In this document: piece after piece, positions 43,195 through 54,354 of the stretch
Position numbering within the stretch: the stretch's first letter is position 1
Layout: each line of letters starts with the position of its first letter
Source: Athripsodes cinereus
Taxonomy: Eukaryota > Arthropoda > Insecta > Trichoptera > Leptoceridae
Assembly: GCA_947579605.1 (NCBI GenBank)
Contig: OX388307.1
Coordinates: 6,115,237 to 6,179,236, forward strand
Length of the DNA: 64,000 bases
Reading direction: 5' to 3'
Notes under the pieces: model-generated
Told to the model about the DNA's origin: nothing
Seen by the model: only the letters and a program-made list of their open reading frames with translations
Database searches by the model: none
Position numbers and translations under genes: made by a program

Positions 43195-43540
43195 CTTTTA
43201 TTTTAACAAATAAACGGCTTGCGCCTTTTACAAACTTAAACATTATTATACATAGCGTGATTAGAAACAAATTTTACGTATAAGAACAATATCAAACATT
43301 TGAATAAATACAAACACAAAAGATAGACTATATTACATAAATATGCATTATTAATTTCGTTAAACTCAAAATAATAAAATTAAATCACAAAGACTTTAGC
43401 ATCTGTAATCATAAATCGTTAAGACTTGAGCATCAGAAACAATATTTATGTAAAGGAACAATAAATATTTAAATAAATACAAACACAAAAGATAGACTAT
43501 TGATGGAATATTGTGCCTTGATATACATTTTTGTTAGTTC
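43195..43540 (-). repeat. Family D LINE tail, partly duplicated
   Basis: AACAAATAAACGGCTTGCGC then CTTTTACAAACTTAAACATT is the family D end on the minus strand. AATACAAACACAAAAGATAG, ACTAT occurs at 43308-43331 and again at 43477-43500, a partial duplication about 170 bp apart. Confidence 0.55.
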
Positions 43541-43799
43541 AGGTAAATGTATCAAATATCACCTTCTCAAGTTAGCATTGCGATTCTATAGGTGAAAATC
43601 AATACCAACGCAGTATTTGATTAACAGAGGTTTGTAATGAGAGATAAAATATTCACTAGTGATTTTCCTCGAACCTTTGACTTAGCATATTATTATTAGA
43701 TATAAACAAAAATTGACCAAAAGAACTTGTGTTTAATTAATCTTAAAGGTCGTATAGGTATTATTTGTGCACGATTGATCAAAGACCAAAATAAACTTT

Positions 43800-44307
43800 A
43801 AATAGTTCTAAGTAGATCACTTCAGGGTACCTATATACTTCATGTATCGATTAACTTCTAATATTGAAGTGGCAACTCCCCCTGATGTTGATGTTTAGGA
43901 GTATTTTTAGGATTGAGGGTATTGATTATTATGTTCAAAGTAGATTACTTCAGTACCTATTTACTTCATGTACCGATTTACTTATAATTTTGGCGTGGCA
44001 GTTCCCCCTGACGTAGATATTTAGGTGCATTTTTAGGATTGAGTTTAATGATTTAAATTCAAAGTAGATTACTTTAGTACCTGTATACTTCATGTATCGA
44101 TTTACTTATAATATTGACGTGGCAACCCCCCCTGACGTTGATTTTTAGGAGCATTTTTTGGATTGAGGGTAATGATTATTATGTTCAAAGTAGATTACTT
44201 CAGTACCTGTATACTTCGTGTATCGACTTACTTCTAATATTGACGTGGCAACTGCCCCTGACGTTGATTTTTAGGAGCATTTTTAGGATTGAGTGTAATA
44301 ATACATG
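43800..44307. repeat. Minisatellite, about 125-bp unit, four copies
   Basis: Units start near 43808, 43936, 44060 and 44186 with CAAAGTAGATTACTTCAGTA. Each contains ATACTTCATGTATCGATTTA, GACGTGGCAACTCCCCCTGA and TTTTAGGAGCATTTTTAGGA. Units differ by roughly 10 percent. The chance frame at 44114-44359 crosses two units. Confidence 0.95.
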
Positions 44308-44540
44308 TTATACCATACAAATAATAATTTATATTATTTATGTAGGTCATGTAATCTAAAATTAATATTTTTCTATAATAATGTATTCAGTACCTGATTT
44401 CATATAAATGTTTTTGATAACCAGAAATACGTCTATGTCGTTGAAAGGAAGTGTTGTATATTTCATAAATTCTATTAAAATTAGCGTAGCTCCATAGTTT
44501 GTTTTAAAAGTGTCAACGTGGAATAATGTGTTTGTTCTAG
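44308..44540. other. AT-rich DNA, nothing identified
   Basis: No element boundary or coding sequence is recognised. Confidence 0.4.
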
Positions 44541-44544
44541 TTTG

Positions 44545-44815
44545 TCTTTATGGTGTTCGAAGTTTTATTGTGGAAGTCATATCGATTTTGTTTTGTAGTA
44601 TGTTGTATAATAGTCTTATATATGTTAAAAGTTCATCTTGTCTTTGTGTAAGTGTAAGCATAATATTTTTGTAGGTTGTGAAATCGGTATAATGGTGAAA
44701 ATTATCTCGGGCCATGTGATTTAAGAAACTTATTTTGAACTCGTCCAAGTCTTCAAATATGCATAATGAGGATACCAAATACATGATGCGAATTCGAGAA
44801 TGATCCTCACATACG
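44545..44815 (-). pseudogene. Degraded LINE reverse transcriptase thumb region
   Basis: Through a frameshift the minus strand reads YVRIILEFASCIWYPHYAYL, then FLNHMARDNFHHYTDF, then RQDELLTYIRLLYNILQNKI. A S.LEF.S.IW.P.Y pattern followed by RF...R..L...R is the region after the palm in Jockey/CR1-like reverse transcriptases. Catalytic motifs are absent. Confidence 0.55.
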
Positions 44816-45626
44816 CTTAATAAACAGTTATTTATTTATTGATGGTGAATATTCAAATGGTTATTATAACTTGTTATCTTCATAGGTATATATATTGATG
44901 CAACACTTGTAACTATGCGCTTAGAGGAGAAATAAAATTATTCCATTTCATTTCAGTTGATCTTTCCTTATTTTGAAAGCCAAAAATCTTATCCATATAT
45001 TAAAGATCGTCACAAAATTCCACGTCTATCAATGTTCGCACGCAGCAGGTATATAAAGTTGCGAATAAATGTAACCTTGAATTTTTCATTTATTACTATC
45101 ATACATATTTGACATTTAATTAAAGTGGATGTCGTAAATTAATTTTTATTGAACAACCATTACATAGATGTTATTCGCTGATTAAACTTAATGTTTTTAT
45201 TTGTTTTGCAAATGTTCTTCCTTTATCCGTAGGACATGCTCAAACCAACGAATCACCTTGAGTAAACAAATTCATTTCATTGAAATTAATTGATACTCAA
45301 GTAGGTATAGGTTCATACGCGAAAACGTTTAATATGAAAAGTTCATTATTTATGTATTAAAAACGTAATAGCATATTTTTTTTATTATTATTTTTATATA
45401 ATATATTAAAATATATTAAAATAAAAAAAATATTTGATATTTTATTTTAGGTATGTTATTAAATATCCTATACGGCGTGAACCTTTTACATGTTAAACGA
45501 TAACAAAAAAAGTATGACGGACAAAAAAACAATCATACACAGTCACATACATTGCGAATCCATAAGTCAAGATCAATATAAAAACAATGTAAGCAATGAT
45601 AACTAATAAAAATTCTATTCTATCCC
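44816..45626. other. Unassigned AT-rich DNA with a family D end
   Basis: CTATACGGCGTGAACCTTTT, ACATGTTA at 45467-45495 is the family D terminus on the minus strand. The rest is unassigned. Confidence 0.4.
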
Positions 45627-45692
45627 GGGTGCCGGCGAACTCCCCTTTCACGACACAAGATTCTAGCTTACTGTGAAAGGTGTATAAATTTG
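45627..45692 (+). mobile_element. SINE (third family), body fragment
   Basis: GGGTGCCGGCGAACTCCCCT, TTCACGACACAAGATTCTAG and TGTGAAAGGTGTATAAAT match 13075-13170 in reverse complement. The tRNA head is missing. The hairpin-family tail starts directly after it. Confidence 0.65.
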
Positions 45693-45822
45693 TTCACTGT
45701 GTCGGTGTTTAGGTAGTAGAATTCCATATCGAAATAATAAAACAAATGTTTTATTCTACTAATGGTTTATTATGTGAGAGAGACGTCTTTCGTCTGATGA
45801 GGACATTGTCAATCTGATTTTA
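45693..45822 (-). mobile_element. Hairpin-family retroposon, single-arm copy
   Basis: TTCACTGTGTCGGTGTTTAG, GTAGAATTCCATATCGAAAT, AATGGTTTATTATG, GAGAGACGTCTTTCGTCTGA and GGACATTGTCAATCTGA appear once, in tail-to-arm order, without the return arm. This is the non-palindromic form, probably 5'-truncated before the loop. Confidence 0.75.
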
Positions 45823-46155
45823 AAAATACAACATCATTCATATATATAAAAATATTTACAATAACAATGATAAGAGAGTATAGTATAATATTATAATGAA
45901 GTATGTATCAGTAACTAATTCTAAGAAATCACTAATTACAATGCGAGAGGGAGAACAATATGTATATGTATTTGTGTGACAAGGACAAGCATAGTGTATT
46001 GTATTAATCTGGTTTGTATTTGTTATTATTGTTGTTATTATTGTATTGTATTATTGTATTTGTTGTTATTATTGTATTAATCTACGAAACTCTAAAGACA
46101 AAATCGACAAGTTAAATTAAATATTTAACTTTATTTCTATTATTTACACTTACTA
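45823..46155. other. AT-rich DNA with TTATTATTG microsatellites
   Basis: Repeats of TTATTGTATTTGTTGTTATT lie around 46020-46080. No gene. Confidence 0.45.
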
Positions 46156-46857
46156 TGGCCAATTCTGAATCATAAAATAGTTTAGTTGCACTAACTAAGT
46201 CAACTAAGTGTGAGGAGATAGTTGAGGTCATGATAATTAGTTCTAATTCGTATTCACAGTTTTCCTTACTAATTTAGTTAATTAGTTCATTTTGACACCT
46301 TAGTACAACTATAAATTTCGTCGCTCTATGGATTTCGTATTCAGAATGAAATTTTAGTTGACAGCCGACGACTAAAATAAGTTGGTTTTGGCAGAATTTT
46401 ATTCGCGACTTTTAATGTGCGAATATTCTTAGTTGCTGTCATTTTGCCGCAGAATATTGCTATATTTTGGAAGTGTTAAGTTGTTTTTTCAATTAAAAGT
46501 AAAAATTTATATTTTTAGGGCCCTCGCAACTCTTAGCATGTATTAATTGTAAAATTATACCACCACCGACGCAAATACGAGCGCCAAAATATATCGGCAA
46601 ATCTGACATTTCTCAATTTTCACGCGCGACAACTATTAAATTGTTGCCAGAAGTTTAAATCGGAACGTGAAAAACATTTTGTATTGCGGCATCATTGACT
46701 AATATTAGTAGTTTGTCCCATAGATTTTACCGTTTGGACTTGGTGGTTCTCGAGTTTATAGTTGTTTATAGTTCATAACTAATGCTGAATATTATATAAT
46801 AAACTAATATTAATCAACTATTAGTTTAGTTAGTTCATTAAGATTCAGAATTGGCCA
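46156..46857. mobile_element. MITE or small DNA transposon, 702 bp
   Basis: TGGCCAATTCTGAATC at the left (46156) and GATTCAGAATTGGCCA at the right (46857) are perfect 16-bp inverted termini. The subterminal regions share TTAGTTGA/AACTAACTAA motifs in inverted order. TTA occurs close to both ends but not symmetrically, so the duplication and superfamily are uncertain. No transposase frame. Confidence 0.75.
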
Positions 46858-47136
46858 CTTAATTTTTACTTGCCTCTATGTTTGCCTAAATTCTTACTTG
46901 TAGCCTTTAATACCAATGTATTTGGTTGCAGATTGACAATATACTTTTTTTATTGTATATCTATATGCACATTGATATTACATGTATGTATTAGGTAGGT
47001 ACATATTTTAGTGGTAGAAACTTTATTACTTTTTAGATTTTATATTTGTTTTTTTTTTGTTAGAGGCTATTATGTCATTTCAATGTATTAATAAAATAAG
47101 GTGAGACACAATCCGAAAAATGAGTGCATCTAGAAT

Positions 47137-47363
47137 CATCATCATCATCATCATCGCCCTCAACGCTCCTCTCGGGAGCACAGGTCAGAAACCAGCCTCC
47201 TCCATTCAGAGCGTCTCTGCCAATTGCGTCACCTCTTCCCACGACATTCCTTGCGCTCTGATATCGTTGTCATAGGAACGGTGTATTGTGAAAGAGGGAC
47301 GCCCGGGCCTACGGAACCCCTGCGGACGGAAGAACAGTGCTCTTTTTGGCCAACTATCATTGG
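47137..47363 (-). mobile_element. RTE-type LINE fragment with 11-bp target duplication
   Basis: This is the same C-terminal tail as 6031-6494 (complement of CTCCTCTCGGGAGCACAGG through CCAACTATCATT). Its 3' end is a run of GAT triplets, CAT at 47137-47153 on the plus strand. GCATCTAGAAT flanks it at 47126-47136 and 47364-47374. Compared with the 6-kb copy, three bases are missing near 47219 (GTCTCTGCCAATTG against GTCTCTGTGCCAATTG is two, plus other changes), so the frame is broken. Confidence 0.9.
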
Positions 47364-47374
47364 GCATCTAGAAT

Positions 47375-49086
47375 ATGATTCAATAAATAAATATTAACAA
47401 TAATGAGGATATAAAATGTTGTTTGATAAAAATAAATACTCGTATAGTGCAAGACAGTTAGACATAAATAGAACAAAACGTTACAAACAGAAATCCAATT
47501 ATTGTCATTCTTCCAACGATCCAAAGATTGTCCAAACATTGTCAATTTTGTATAGTGTAACTTTGTGGAAATGCTTTATAAAAGATTATTATAAAATTAA
47601 GAACACCGTTTAATTCCACTATGAGAATTGTTTATTTGTTATAGCTTTTTCAATTACAATGTAGTCATCTTCAGTAACAAAACTATACTATATTTAAAAT
47701 TAAAAATATAGGTACATCATAATATTGTATAATTAGAAATTTAAAGGAGAAATGGTTAAAGTTGGTTGGGTGTGTGTGGACGGTGGGGGTGACGAGTTCA
47801 GGGGCGAAAGTCCTGGTGAGGTTATTTGGGGCTATTGGATATTTACTAAATCTATGCCGTTTTTTATCTCTAGGGCTTGTAATAATATGTTGAATTTTGG
47901 AACATTTGCGTAGTAATTGAACACCGCTGAAGTCAAAACACCAAATACATTAATCATATAACAAAGAAAATAAAGGCAATTACTGTGTTTTAAATAAATT
48001 TAAACGCAATTTATGCGCACATTATATTAAAAAAATAAATTAAATTTATTAAAATAAAGGAGAGAAAAAAAACTTCATCATTGTGGGGTTTCTCAAATGA
48101 CCGATTCAATTATAATATTTTTTTCATAAAAAATTACAATGTGGAAAAATCCAAACAACGGAACATAATAATATAACTGACCACTGTCCTGTATTTTCAT
48201 TCACTGGAGATATACAAGGCCTCCATTCTGTTACAGACGACGCAAAATCATGGCTTTGGACCCTCGAGATTCAATTCTAGTAGGCCATAAGAAGAAGATA
48301 AAAAATTACAATATAATTATATACAAAATTAACAATAACACATCTTATATCTTTCTGGATATAGATATCTTGTGTATATAGGGAGGGAGCACTCACTTTT
48401 TTTATCATTCTTTACGCATTTCATCCAATATCGTTCTTGAGCAATGGATGTTCCATTAAACGGCGCCGAATGAATCATCCAACATACGTACACTGAGTAA
48501 TTGGTTAAGTCCAGTTAAGGTGAACGCATCAAAATAAAATTTATGAATTTTCTACTTTTATTCACGTAACTATATAGTTTTTCACACAAGGAATGATAAT
48601 ATGATAATGAAATGATTGTCAGTAAATACGCTTTAGCATAAAATAACACCAGACTAACTCTTACTTAACCTACAAATCAGTTAAACGTAAAAAAACAATA
48701 GTACTTATGACATGTCAAACGCGTACGAAAGATACAAATAATTAATTTGTGCTTAAAACAAACACAAAATTCCACCGGATTCTTATTCTCCAGGTAAAAT
48801 ACTACATATCTACATAATTGTTGAAATAACTTTATTTGTCGGATATTCAGCGACAATTTTGAGATTCAAGCTCATGTCACCATTGATCACTGGTTCGCGT
48901 AAAAGTAATATATTTCTGTGTATATGTGTTTTTGTGTTAATGTTGATGAGAGGAAAATTGATCCAGTTGATTTGTATATTGTTTTGGCATTGTGAATAAT
49001 TATATTGGTTTCTTTTTGTATTGTGCTGGTAGATTTTGTTGAACGTTTGATGAATGTACATGAGAACTGAAAGTTTGCTATTTCTA
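47375..49086. other. Unassigned AT-rich DNA
   Basis: A CR1-like LINE 3' scrap, CCATTAAACGGCGCCGAATG, lies at 48450-48470. The minus-strand frame at 48810-49061 is Asn/Ile-rich and not recognised. A short GT-rich stretch at 47764-47790 has no evident meaning. Confidence 0.4.
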
Positions 49087-49099
49087 ACTAATTCTTATA

Positions 49100-49246
49100 T
49101 CGAAATAAATAAACAAACGTTTTATTCTACTAATGATTTATTCGATGAGAGAGACGTCTTTCGTCTTATAAGGACATTGTCAATCTGACTGACAAAATCA
49201 TTAGTATTTCGATATGGAATTCTACTTTCTAAACACCGACACAGTG
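49100..49246 (+). mobile_element. Hairpin retroposon, 147 bp, internally deleted
   Basis: The left arm is TATCGAAATAAATAAAC to AGGACATTGTCAATCTGA. The return arm is short (AAATCATTAG, TATTTCGATA), so the middle of the palindrome is lost on one side. The one-sided tail TGGAATTCTACTTTCTAAAC, ACCGACACAGTG ends it. Imperfect 13-bp repeats, ACTAATTCTTATA and ATTAATTCTAATA, flank it. Confidence 0.7.
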
Positions 49247-49289
49247 ATTAATTCTAATATGTGTATTAATATTACTATTTATCCGTTTA

Positions 49290-49592
49290 AGTGACAGTTT
49301 ATTTATATAAAAAGTACTTTACCTTAAAGTGTAAAGCGTTTGTGGCATTTAAAAACACTTCCCCAAACCAGATGGGTCGAGGGGTGTCAACAGTCATACC
49401 CAGAATCATTTCCTCTCTTGCATTCATCATCAAAGAACATTCCCGAAGTATGTGTTCCGCGTATTGAGCTCCTGTCCCACATGTGCACCATGGATTATCA
49501 GTCAATGCTAACTCAAAAAGTTTACCTTTTAAATGGCCATGTCCAGTGATAAGCTGTACAGAAAAACGATCAAGGGACAAGAAGCTCATTCT
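49290..49592 (-). pseudogene. R1-like LINE C-terminal knuckle
   Basis: The minus strand reads LSLDRFSVQLITGHGHLKGK, then PWCTCGTGAQYAEHILRECS, then TPRPIWFGEVFLNATNALHF. A LTGHG.....L followed by C.CG....EH.L..C is the C-terminal signature of R1-clade LINE ORF2. R1 elements proper insert in 28S rDNA, but this copy is not in rDNA. Upstream RT sequence is missing. Confidence 0.75.
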
Positions 49593-52125
49593 CAGTCTTT
49601 CACGGAGATCTGGAAAGAACTATTTTTGTAGAACATATCTACATAAAAATAATTCAAAATAATCGACGTTTAGATATGTTCACCTAATCTGGAAAAATTC
49701 CGAGTAATTCTGCAGCAAATAGATTCACATAGCCTTGGTACTCATAACATAAGTATAATTTTAATATTTATCTACATTGTACAATGGAAACCCGCTTACA
49801 TGGTGGCGAATCATATATGAAGTTTTTAAAAAATTGAGTGGGAGTTAAATCAAACAGCGAAACTTAAATGTTTTGATTTATACCGTCTATTGATTGGCGG
49901 ATTGGTTAGTGCGGTTACTATTTTAATATGATTCGTAGTTCATAATAATATCCTCGCCATAGGGCGTGCTTACCAGGAAACCGTCTTCCAGAATTTCTTT
50001 CCTAGAAAATAAAGAAATATTTATGGCGTCACTGTTATGAGATGTTATGTTATGTTATGGTCTAACAAAGCAACATTTAAAATGAACAATTCAAACTATA
50101 ATTTATGAAATATCTGTAATTAGTATCGTAAATATTATACAACTAGTGTAATTCACACAGTACCTATAATCTCACGTGAGATTAATTTTTATTAGAATTA
50201 ATTTATATTAGTTAAAAATTTAAATAATAAAAGTATTCTCATTTTTTGAACGAAGATTTGTTTTTGCTATGAATCAGTGATTGCCATTCTACGCTTCTTC
50301 AGAAAATACAGAGTAGATAACAGCTCCCTTGATTCAGAGCTTCGCCAATTGAGTCATCCTTCCCAGAATACTTGTGGACTTTTCGTCAGTGCTTTTTTTT
50401 CTCTACTTTCTCAAATGCTGTTCTCGAGATAATAATAATATGATTTACACAAAGGTAATATTCATTAAGTATATAGTTTAGATAAAACTCGCGTTGTGTA
50501 GAATCATATTATAAGAACATATTGTTTATACGAAGATCTAGTATTTAAGCAACAATACAGCATGTAATCAAAGATATATTAGATAGGTAATTCAAAAAAA
50601 AAAATCGGTCATGCAGCCAATTAAATTTTGCATCCAGTTTTATACTGTGTATTGATCCTTGTAAGGGTCGTCTTATTGTGAGTAATAATAGTAATTTAAG
50701 ACGGGTAGCACACCCATCATCGAAATTATAGACATATGAACGTTTTAATATATTTTAAAGATATTAATTAATCTGAATCCACAGTTGGTATTTTTATTAC
50801 AAGAGTCGTTCATCATAATATATATAGTATTACACCCACATTGATTTTAAGTTGATCACTATCATTTAATTCAACAAATAGATATAAATCTGTATGTCGA
50901 AGCGAAAATGCGCCATGTCACGAGATGTCATTATTTAGTATGGTCGTATAAGTTTTATTGACAAATAATTACATTTGCTTATCAGACAAATCGATCGGAA
51001 AACCATGTATACACAACTGTAGCATTTATTTTTTATTTTTTGTTATTTATTTATTTATTATTTTTATTAATTTATTTACTACTGATTAGTTAGGCAAGTA
51101 TATACTTTTCATTATTTTTATTTTGTGTAAGGTTTTAAGGTTGACTGGAAGACGTTGTGCATTGAAGAGAAACCCAACTCAAACCCAGATACTTCAGAAT
51201 TCATAGATCCCTGTTTATCCGCACATTCAAACGTTACTGTAATTTGTAACATGAATAAATAATTTTGAAAAAATGGGGTAACTGTGATAAAAATATTTTA
51301 AACTGAAAATTTAGAACAGGATTCTCTGGCATCATCTTGTGTTCTAAACGACAGTCAATATATAATTATCAACAGTTTGGCAAACATTTTTGGAAAATCC
51401 AACGAAAAGTCGGAAATTTGGATTGTATGTTTATATGAATGTGACATTTGTATGACAGTTCCGCTGTCACGTGTTGCCATAACGATTTTTTTTAAATATT
51501 TTATCCGCCATCAACGATTTTTTTTTGTTCTGTCCGTAAATGGTTTATGTGAAATAAAAAACAACTAGAAATTCTCTTCATGTGAATATCACAATACTAA
51601 AAATTAATATTAATGTAATAGAATTCTATATTGTTAATTATAGTGAAATTGTACTGAATGTACTGATATTGTTTTATTTCAATTTACATAAATTCATGGG
51701 AAGATTCGATTGAATGAATCTCTTCTCAACTAACTGCAGAGCCATTACAAACCATTGGAGACAGATACATGAAATTCACCCTGACGACGCCGGGTAGGAA
51801 CATCTAGTTTAAAATAAATAAATAAATAAATAAATAAATACACACTATATAATTAAGTAAAACTAAAACCAATTGTGTTTTCTTCCATATGTAATAAACA
51901 TGGAGTTTTACCAAATATATGTATGTCATCTCGATCAATTAGTAGTTACAATAAAATGTTAAAAGGGGCATGTGAAAGCAATGAAGATACATGTTTATCT
52001 TTTTTATCACTTTACACGAATCGTAATATTTATATTTAATTTTCACAATCACAATCGTCCATCTATGTAAATACAATCACCGGACTTATTGGGACAGGTT
52101 TATTTTGCTGATACCGTAAATATAA
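49593..52125. other. Unassigned AT-rich DNA, 2.5 kb
   Basis: No gene is supported. A possible LINE tail, ACGCCGGGTAGGAACATCTA then AAATAAATAAATAAATAAAT, is at 51785-51840. TTTATT microsatellites lie at 51040-51080. Confidence 0.4.
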
Positions 52126-52128
52126 TAA

Positions 52129-52793
52129 GGGCCGCGATATCCAAAACGTTAACCAAGCAGTTAACTTGTTGTCAAGAGTAAACCATAAGTTAACTCAAGA
52201 AATGGTGATATCCAATGTTGGTTACGGAGATAACAAGTGGTTATTTATAACCACCCGATTTTCATGAGTTAACTATCGAATCCACGAGTTAACTTTGAGA
52301 ATGAATATTTTTTTCGTCTGTAGATGGTGCTATATATGTCATCAATTTGACAGTTACATAGTTTGTCATTTTGGTTTGAGAATATTGTGTTATAATAATA
52401 TAATATATTGATAAAAACTGGATAATTATCTTCATAATAATGTTGATACATCATCCGATGAACAATATTATTGATACTTTCAAAACACTCGTCAACATGA
52501 GCAACACGTTAAAATTCAAAATGGCGGCTCCAAACAACCAGTGAAGTGTCAAATAACTTTCCTAGTGTTGCCACTCGTACGACAAAAGTGCGTAAAAATT
52601 AAATTTCAACCGATTTGTACTAAGGTATTGCCATATGTGAATACTGTTTACATCACTACAGAAAGTTAACTTCTGGTTAAGTAACCATTGTAAATTATTT
52701 TTATGATATCACCAAACGCCGAACATGAACAAGTTAACTCATACCAGTTGATTACTTAACTACTGGTTAACTTCTATTTGGATATCGCGGCCC
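52129..52793. mobile_element. Harbinger-like MITE, 665 bp
   Basis: Termini GGGCCGCGATATCC (52129) and GGATATCGCGGCCC (ending 52793) are perfect inverted repeats. TAA flanks both sides (52126-52128, 52794-52796), the TWA duplication of PIF/Harbinger elements. Subterminal GTTAAC and TAACTTGTT motifs repeat in both arms, for example AGTTAACTTGTTGTC near 52160 and AACAAGTTAACTC near 52727. The minus-strand frame at 52269-52454 (MMYQHYYEDNYP) may be a leftover of an ORF start. No transposase domain. Confidence 0.88.
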
Positions 52794-52899
52794 TAAGAGA
52801 GACAAACCTGTTTGACTAGCCGATATCATTACATTATTGCAATAAGTTGTGTACCTTCTTTGATAGGTAATTACTTACGATAGTTGTACGACATGTCTT

Positions 52900-53639
52900 T
52901 TTTTTTTTTTTAAAAGGTCAAGGGACCTTACATCCCTTGTGTCACTGCGACCATAACAGATCTATTGTGACATCCTTCTGTGTCATATCTCACTCTCAAG
53001 ACCTAGGTGCGTCATGTAGCTCACTATTTGTCTTGGTGTGAGAAGTCTCACTTTCTCAGAGTCCAGCAGTGGACCTCCGAGGATGTGACTTCGGTTGCGA
53101 GCGAGTGCGTCACAGTTACAGAGGATGTGGATAGGTGTCTCATTATCCTCTGAACAAAATCTGCAGACTGGGGTATCTGACAGTCCTATTTTTGTCATGT
53201 GTTTCCGTAGTCTGCAGTGTCCCGTCAAGGTCCTGGTTAGAATCCTTATTTGTTTTTTATTAAGTTTTAGAACTTCTGTGGTGAACTTCCGCGAGTACCC
53301 TATCATTAGTTCCTTCGCGTGTTTCAACCCTATGCAATTGGACCAAATTTCGTGGCTCTGGTCCATGGCCCAGTTTCTTAGACTAAGCTTGATAGTGCTA
53401 AGCGGTAATCCGCATATGGGCTCAGGACCTACTGGTGGCTCCTCAGCGCCAGTTCTAGCAAGTTCATCAGCAGCTTCGTTGCCCATGACTCCACAATGCC
53501 CCGGTACCCAAACCAGCCTTACCGCGTTTTTCTCGCCTAGGCGATTCAGAACCTGTATGCATTCAAAAGTTAGTTTAGATCTCACCTCTACAGAACCTAG
53601 GGCTTTAAGCGCCGCCTGGCTATCTGAGAGGATATATAT
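52900..53639 (-). mobile_element. RNase-H LINE, 5'-truncated, with poly-A and 12-bp target duplication
   Basis: ACGACATGTCTT flanks the insertion exactly at 52888-52899 and 53640-53651. The 3' end is an A12-type tail (T run at 52900-52911). The remaining part carries the C-terminal 218 codons of ORF2 and a 70-bp 3' UTR. This is a textbook target-primed insertion and probably recent, because the ORF is undamaged. It truncates exactly within the RNase H domain. Confidence 0.95.
52983..53639 (-). pseudogene. RNase H and zinc-knuckle domains of I/Loa/R1-group LINE
   Basis: The frame has YILSDSQAALKALGSVEVRS, containing the catalytic DSQ aspartate, then VRLVWVPGHCGVMGNEAADE and LARTGA, containing the HxG/NE.AD.LA RNase H signature. 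TGHCRLRKHMTKIGLSDTPV and CRFCSEDNETPIHILCNCDA follow, a C..C...H...C knuckle. The open frame extends 34 codons further upstream to 53741, but those codons are flanking DNA beyond the target duplication. There is no reverse transcriptase. Confidence 0.93.
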
Positions 53640-53694
53640 ACGACATGTCTTACGATTGCTATTAAAAAAAAAAACGTAAACGCAGCATAAAAAA

Positions 53695-53865
53695 GAGGTG
53701 GTTGGTAGCTTGATGGTAGAGTCTTGGTCTTGGACTTTCAATCGAGAGACCCAGATTCGACACCCACTGCCGACTTACTCCAACTTCACGACTCAAGCTT
53801 ATTTATTGCTTACTGTGAGGATGTCTGTGTGTATTTGGGTTAATTCCAAAATTATCCTATTCTAT
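53695..53865 (+). mobile_element. tRNA-derived SINE (second family)
   Basis: GGTGGTTGGTAGCTTGATGG (tRNA-like head), then B-box-like CAGATTCGACACC, then CACTGCCGACTTACTCCAAC and GTGTATTTGGGTTAATTCCA. Related to 10041-10215. Confidence 0.7.
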
Positions 53866-53869
53866 CTAT

Positions 53870-54125
53870 TCCCTCACGCCCCATCTCAAGTGGTGTAGGC
53901 AGAGAGAATGGAACGCCATGTAGATTAACTCTTATATACTTCTTTCGCCTCCTCTACATTCATACGACCTCTCATACATGCACGTCAATTTTTGTTACAC
54001 AACACATGGCCGTCCTTGAGAATTTGATCTACGTGATCAAGCCACGTGATTCTCGGACGCCCGCGCTTCCTCAAAATTCTTCTTTCAGACAAGTATATCC
54101 TCTTTGTCATCCTTTCAAATTTTTG
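53870..54125 (-). pseudogene. LINE (RTE-like) ORF C-terminus
   Basis: The frame FERMTKRIYLSERRILRKRG continues RPRITWLDHVDQILKDGHVL. The 3' block is the complement of CCCTCACGCCCCATCTCAAG. It is adjacent to a SINE on the left and has no RT domain. Confidence 0.8.
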
Positions 54126-54219
54126 TTTCAAAATTAGGTTTATTAAAAAAATAACATACTTTCCATAAATGAAAAAAAGCACAGCATATCTTAAAAAATT
54201 ATTACGTGCATGATTACTA

Positions 54220-54300
54220 GTGATGTAACGAATATTCGTATTCGCAAAAAAAATATGCGAATGTTTTGCGAATATTATTTTGCGCTTTTGTTTGCGTCAA
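54220..54300. mobile_element. Possible hAT terminus
   Basis: AGTGATGTAACGAATATTCG followed by repeated GCGAATATT/TATGCGAATG resembles hAT ends with short inverted motifs. No partner end was found. Confidence 0.3.
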
Positions 54301-54354
54301 AAGTGAACAATCTATAGTTCTTGGAAAATGTATTTGACTGTATATTGCACTGTT

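Noticed and set aside
44114..44359. 81-aa frame with internal repetition
   Set aside because: It simply crosses two units of the 125-bp minisatellite.
53095..53679. 194-aa plus-strand frame
   Set aside because: It is antisense to the RNase H LINE ORF, whose minus-strand frame carries clear catalytic and zinc-knuckle motifs.
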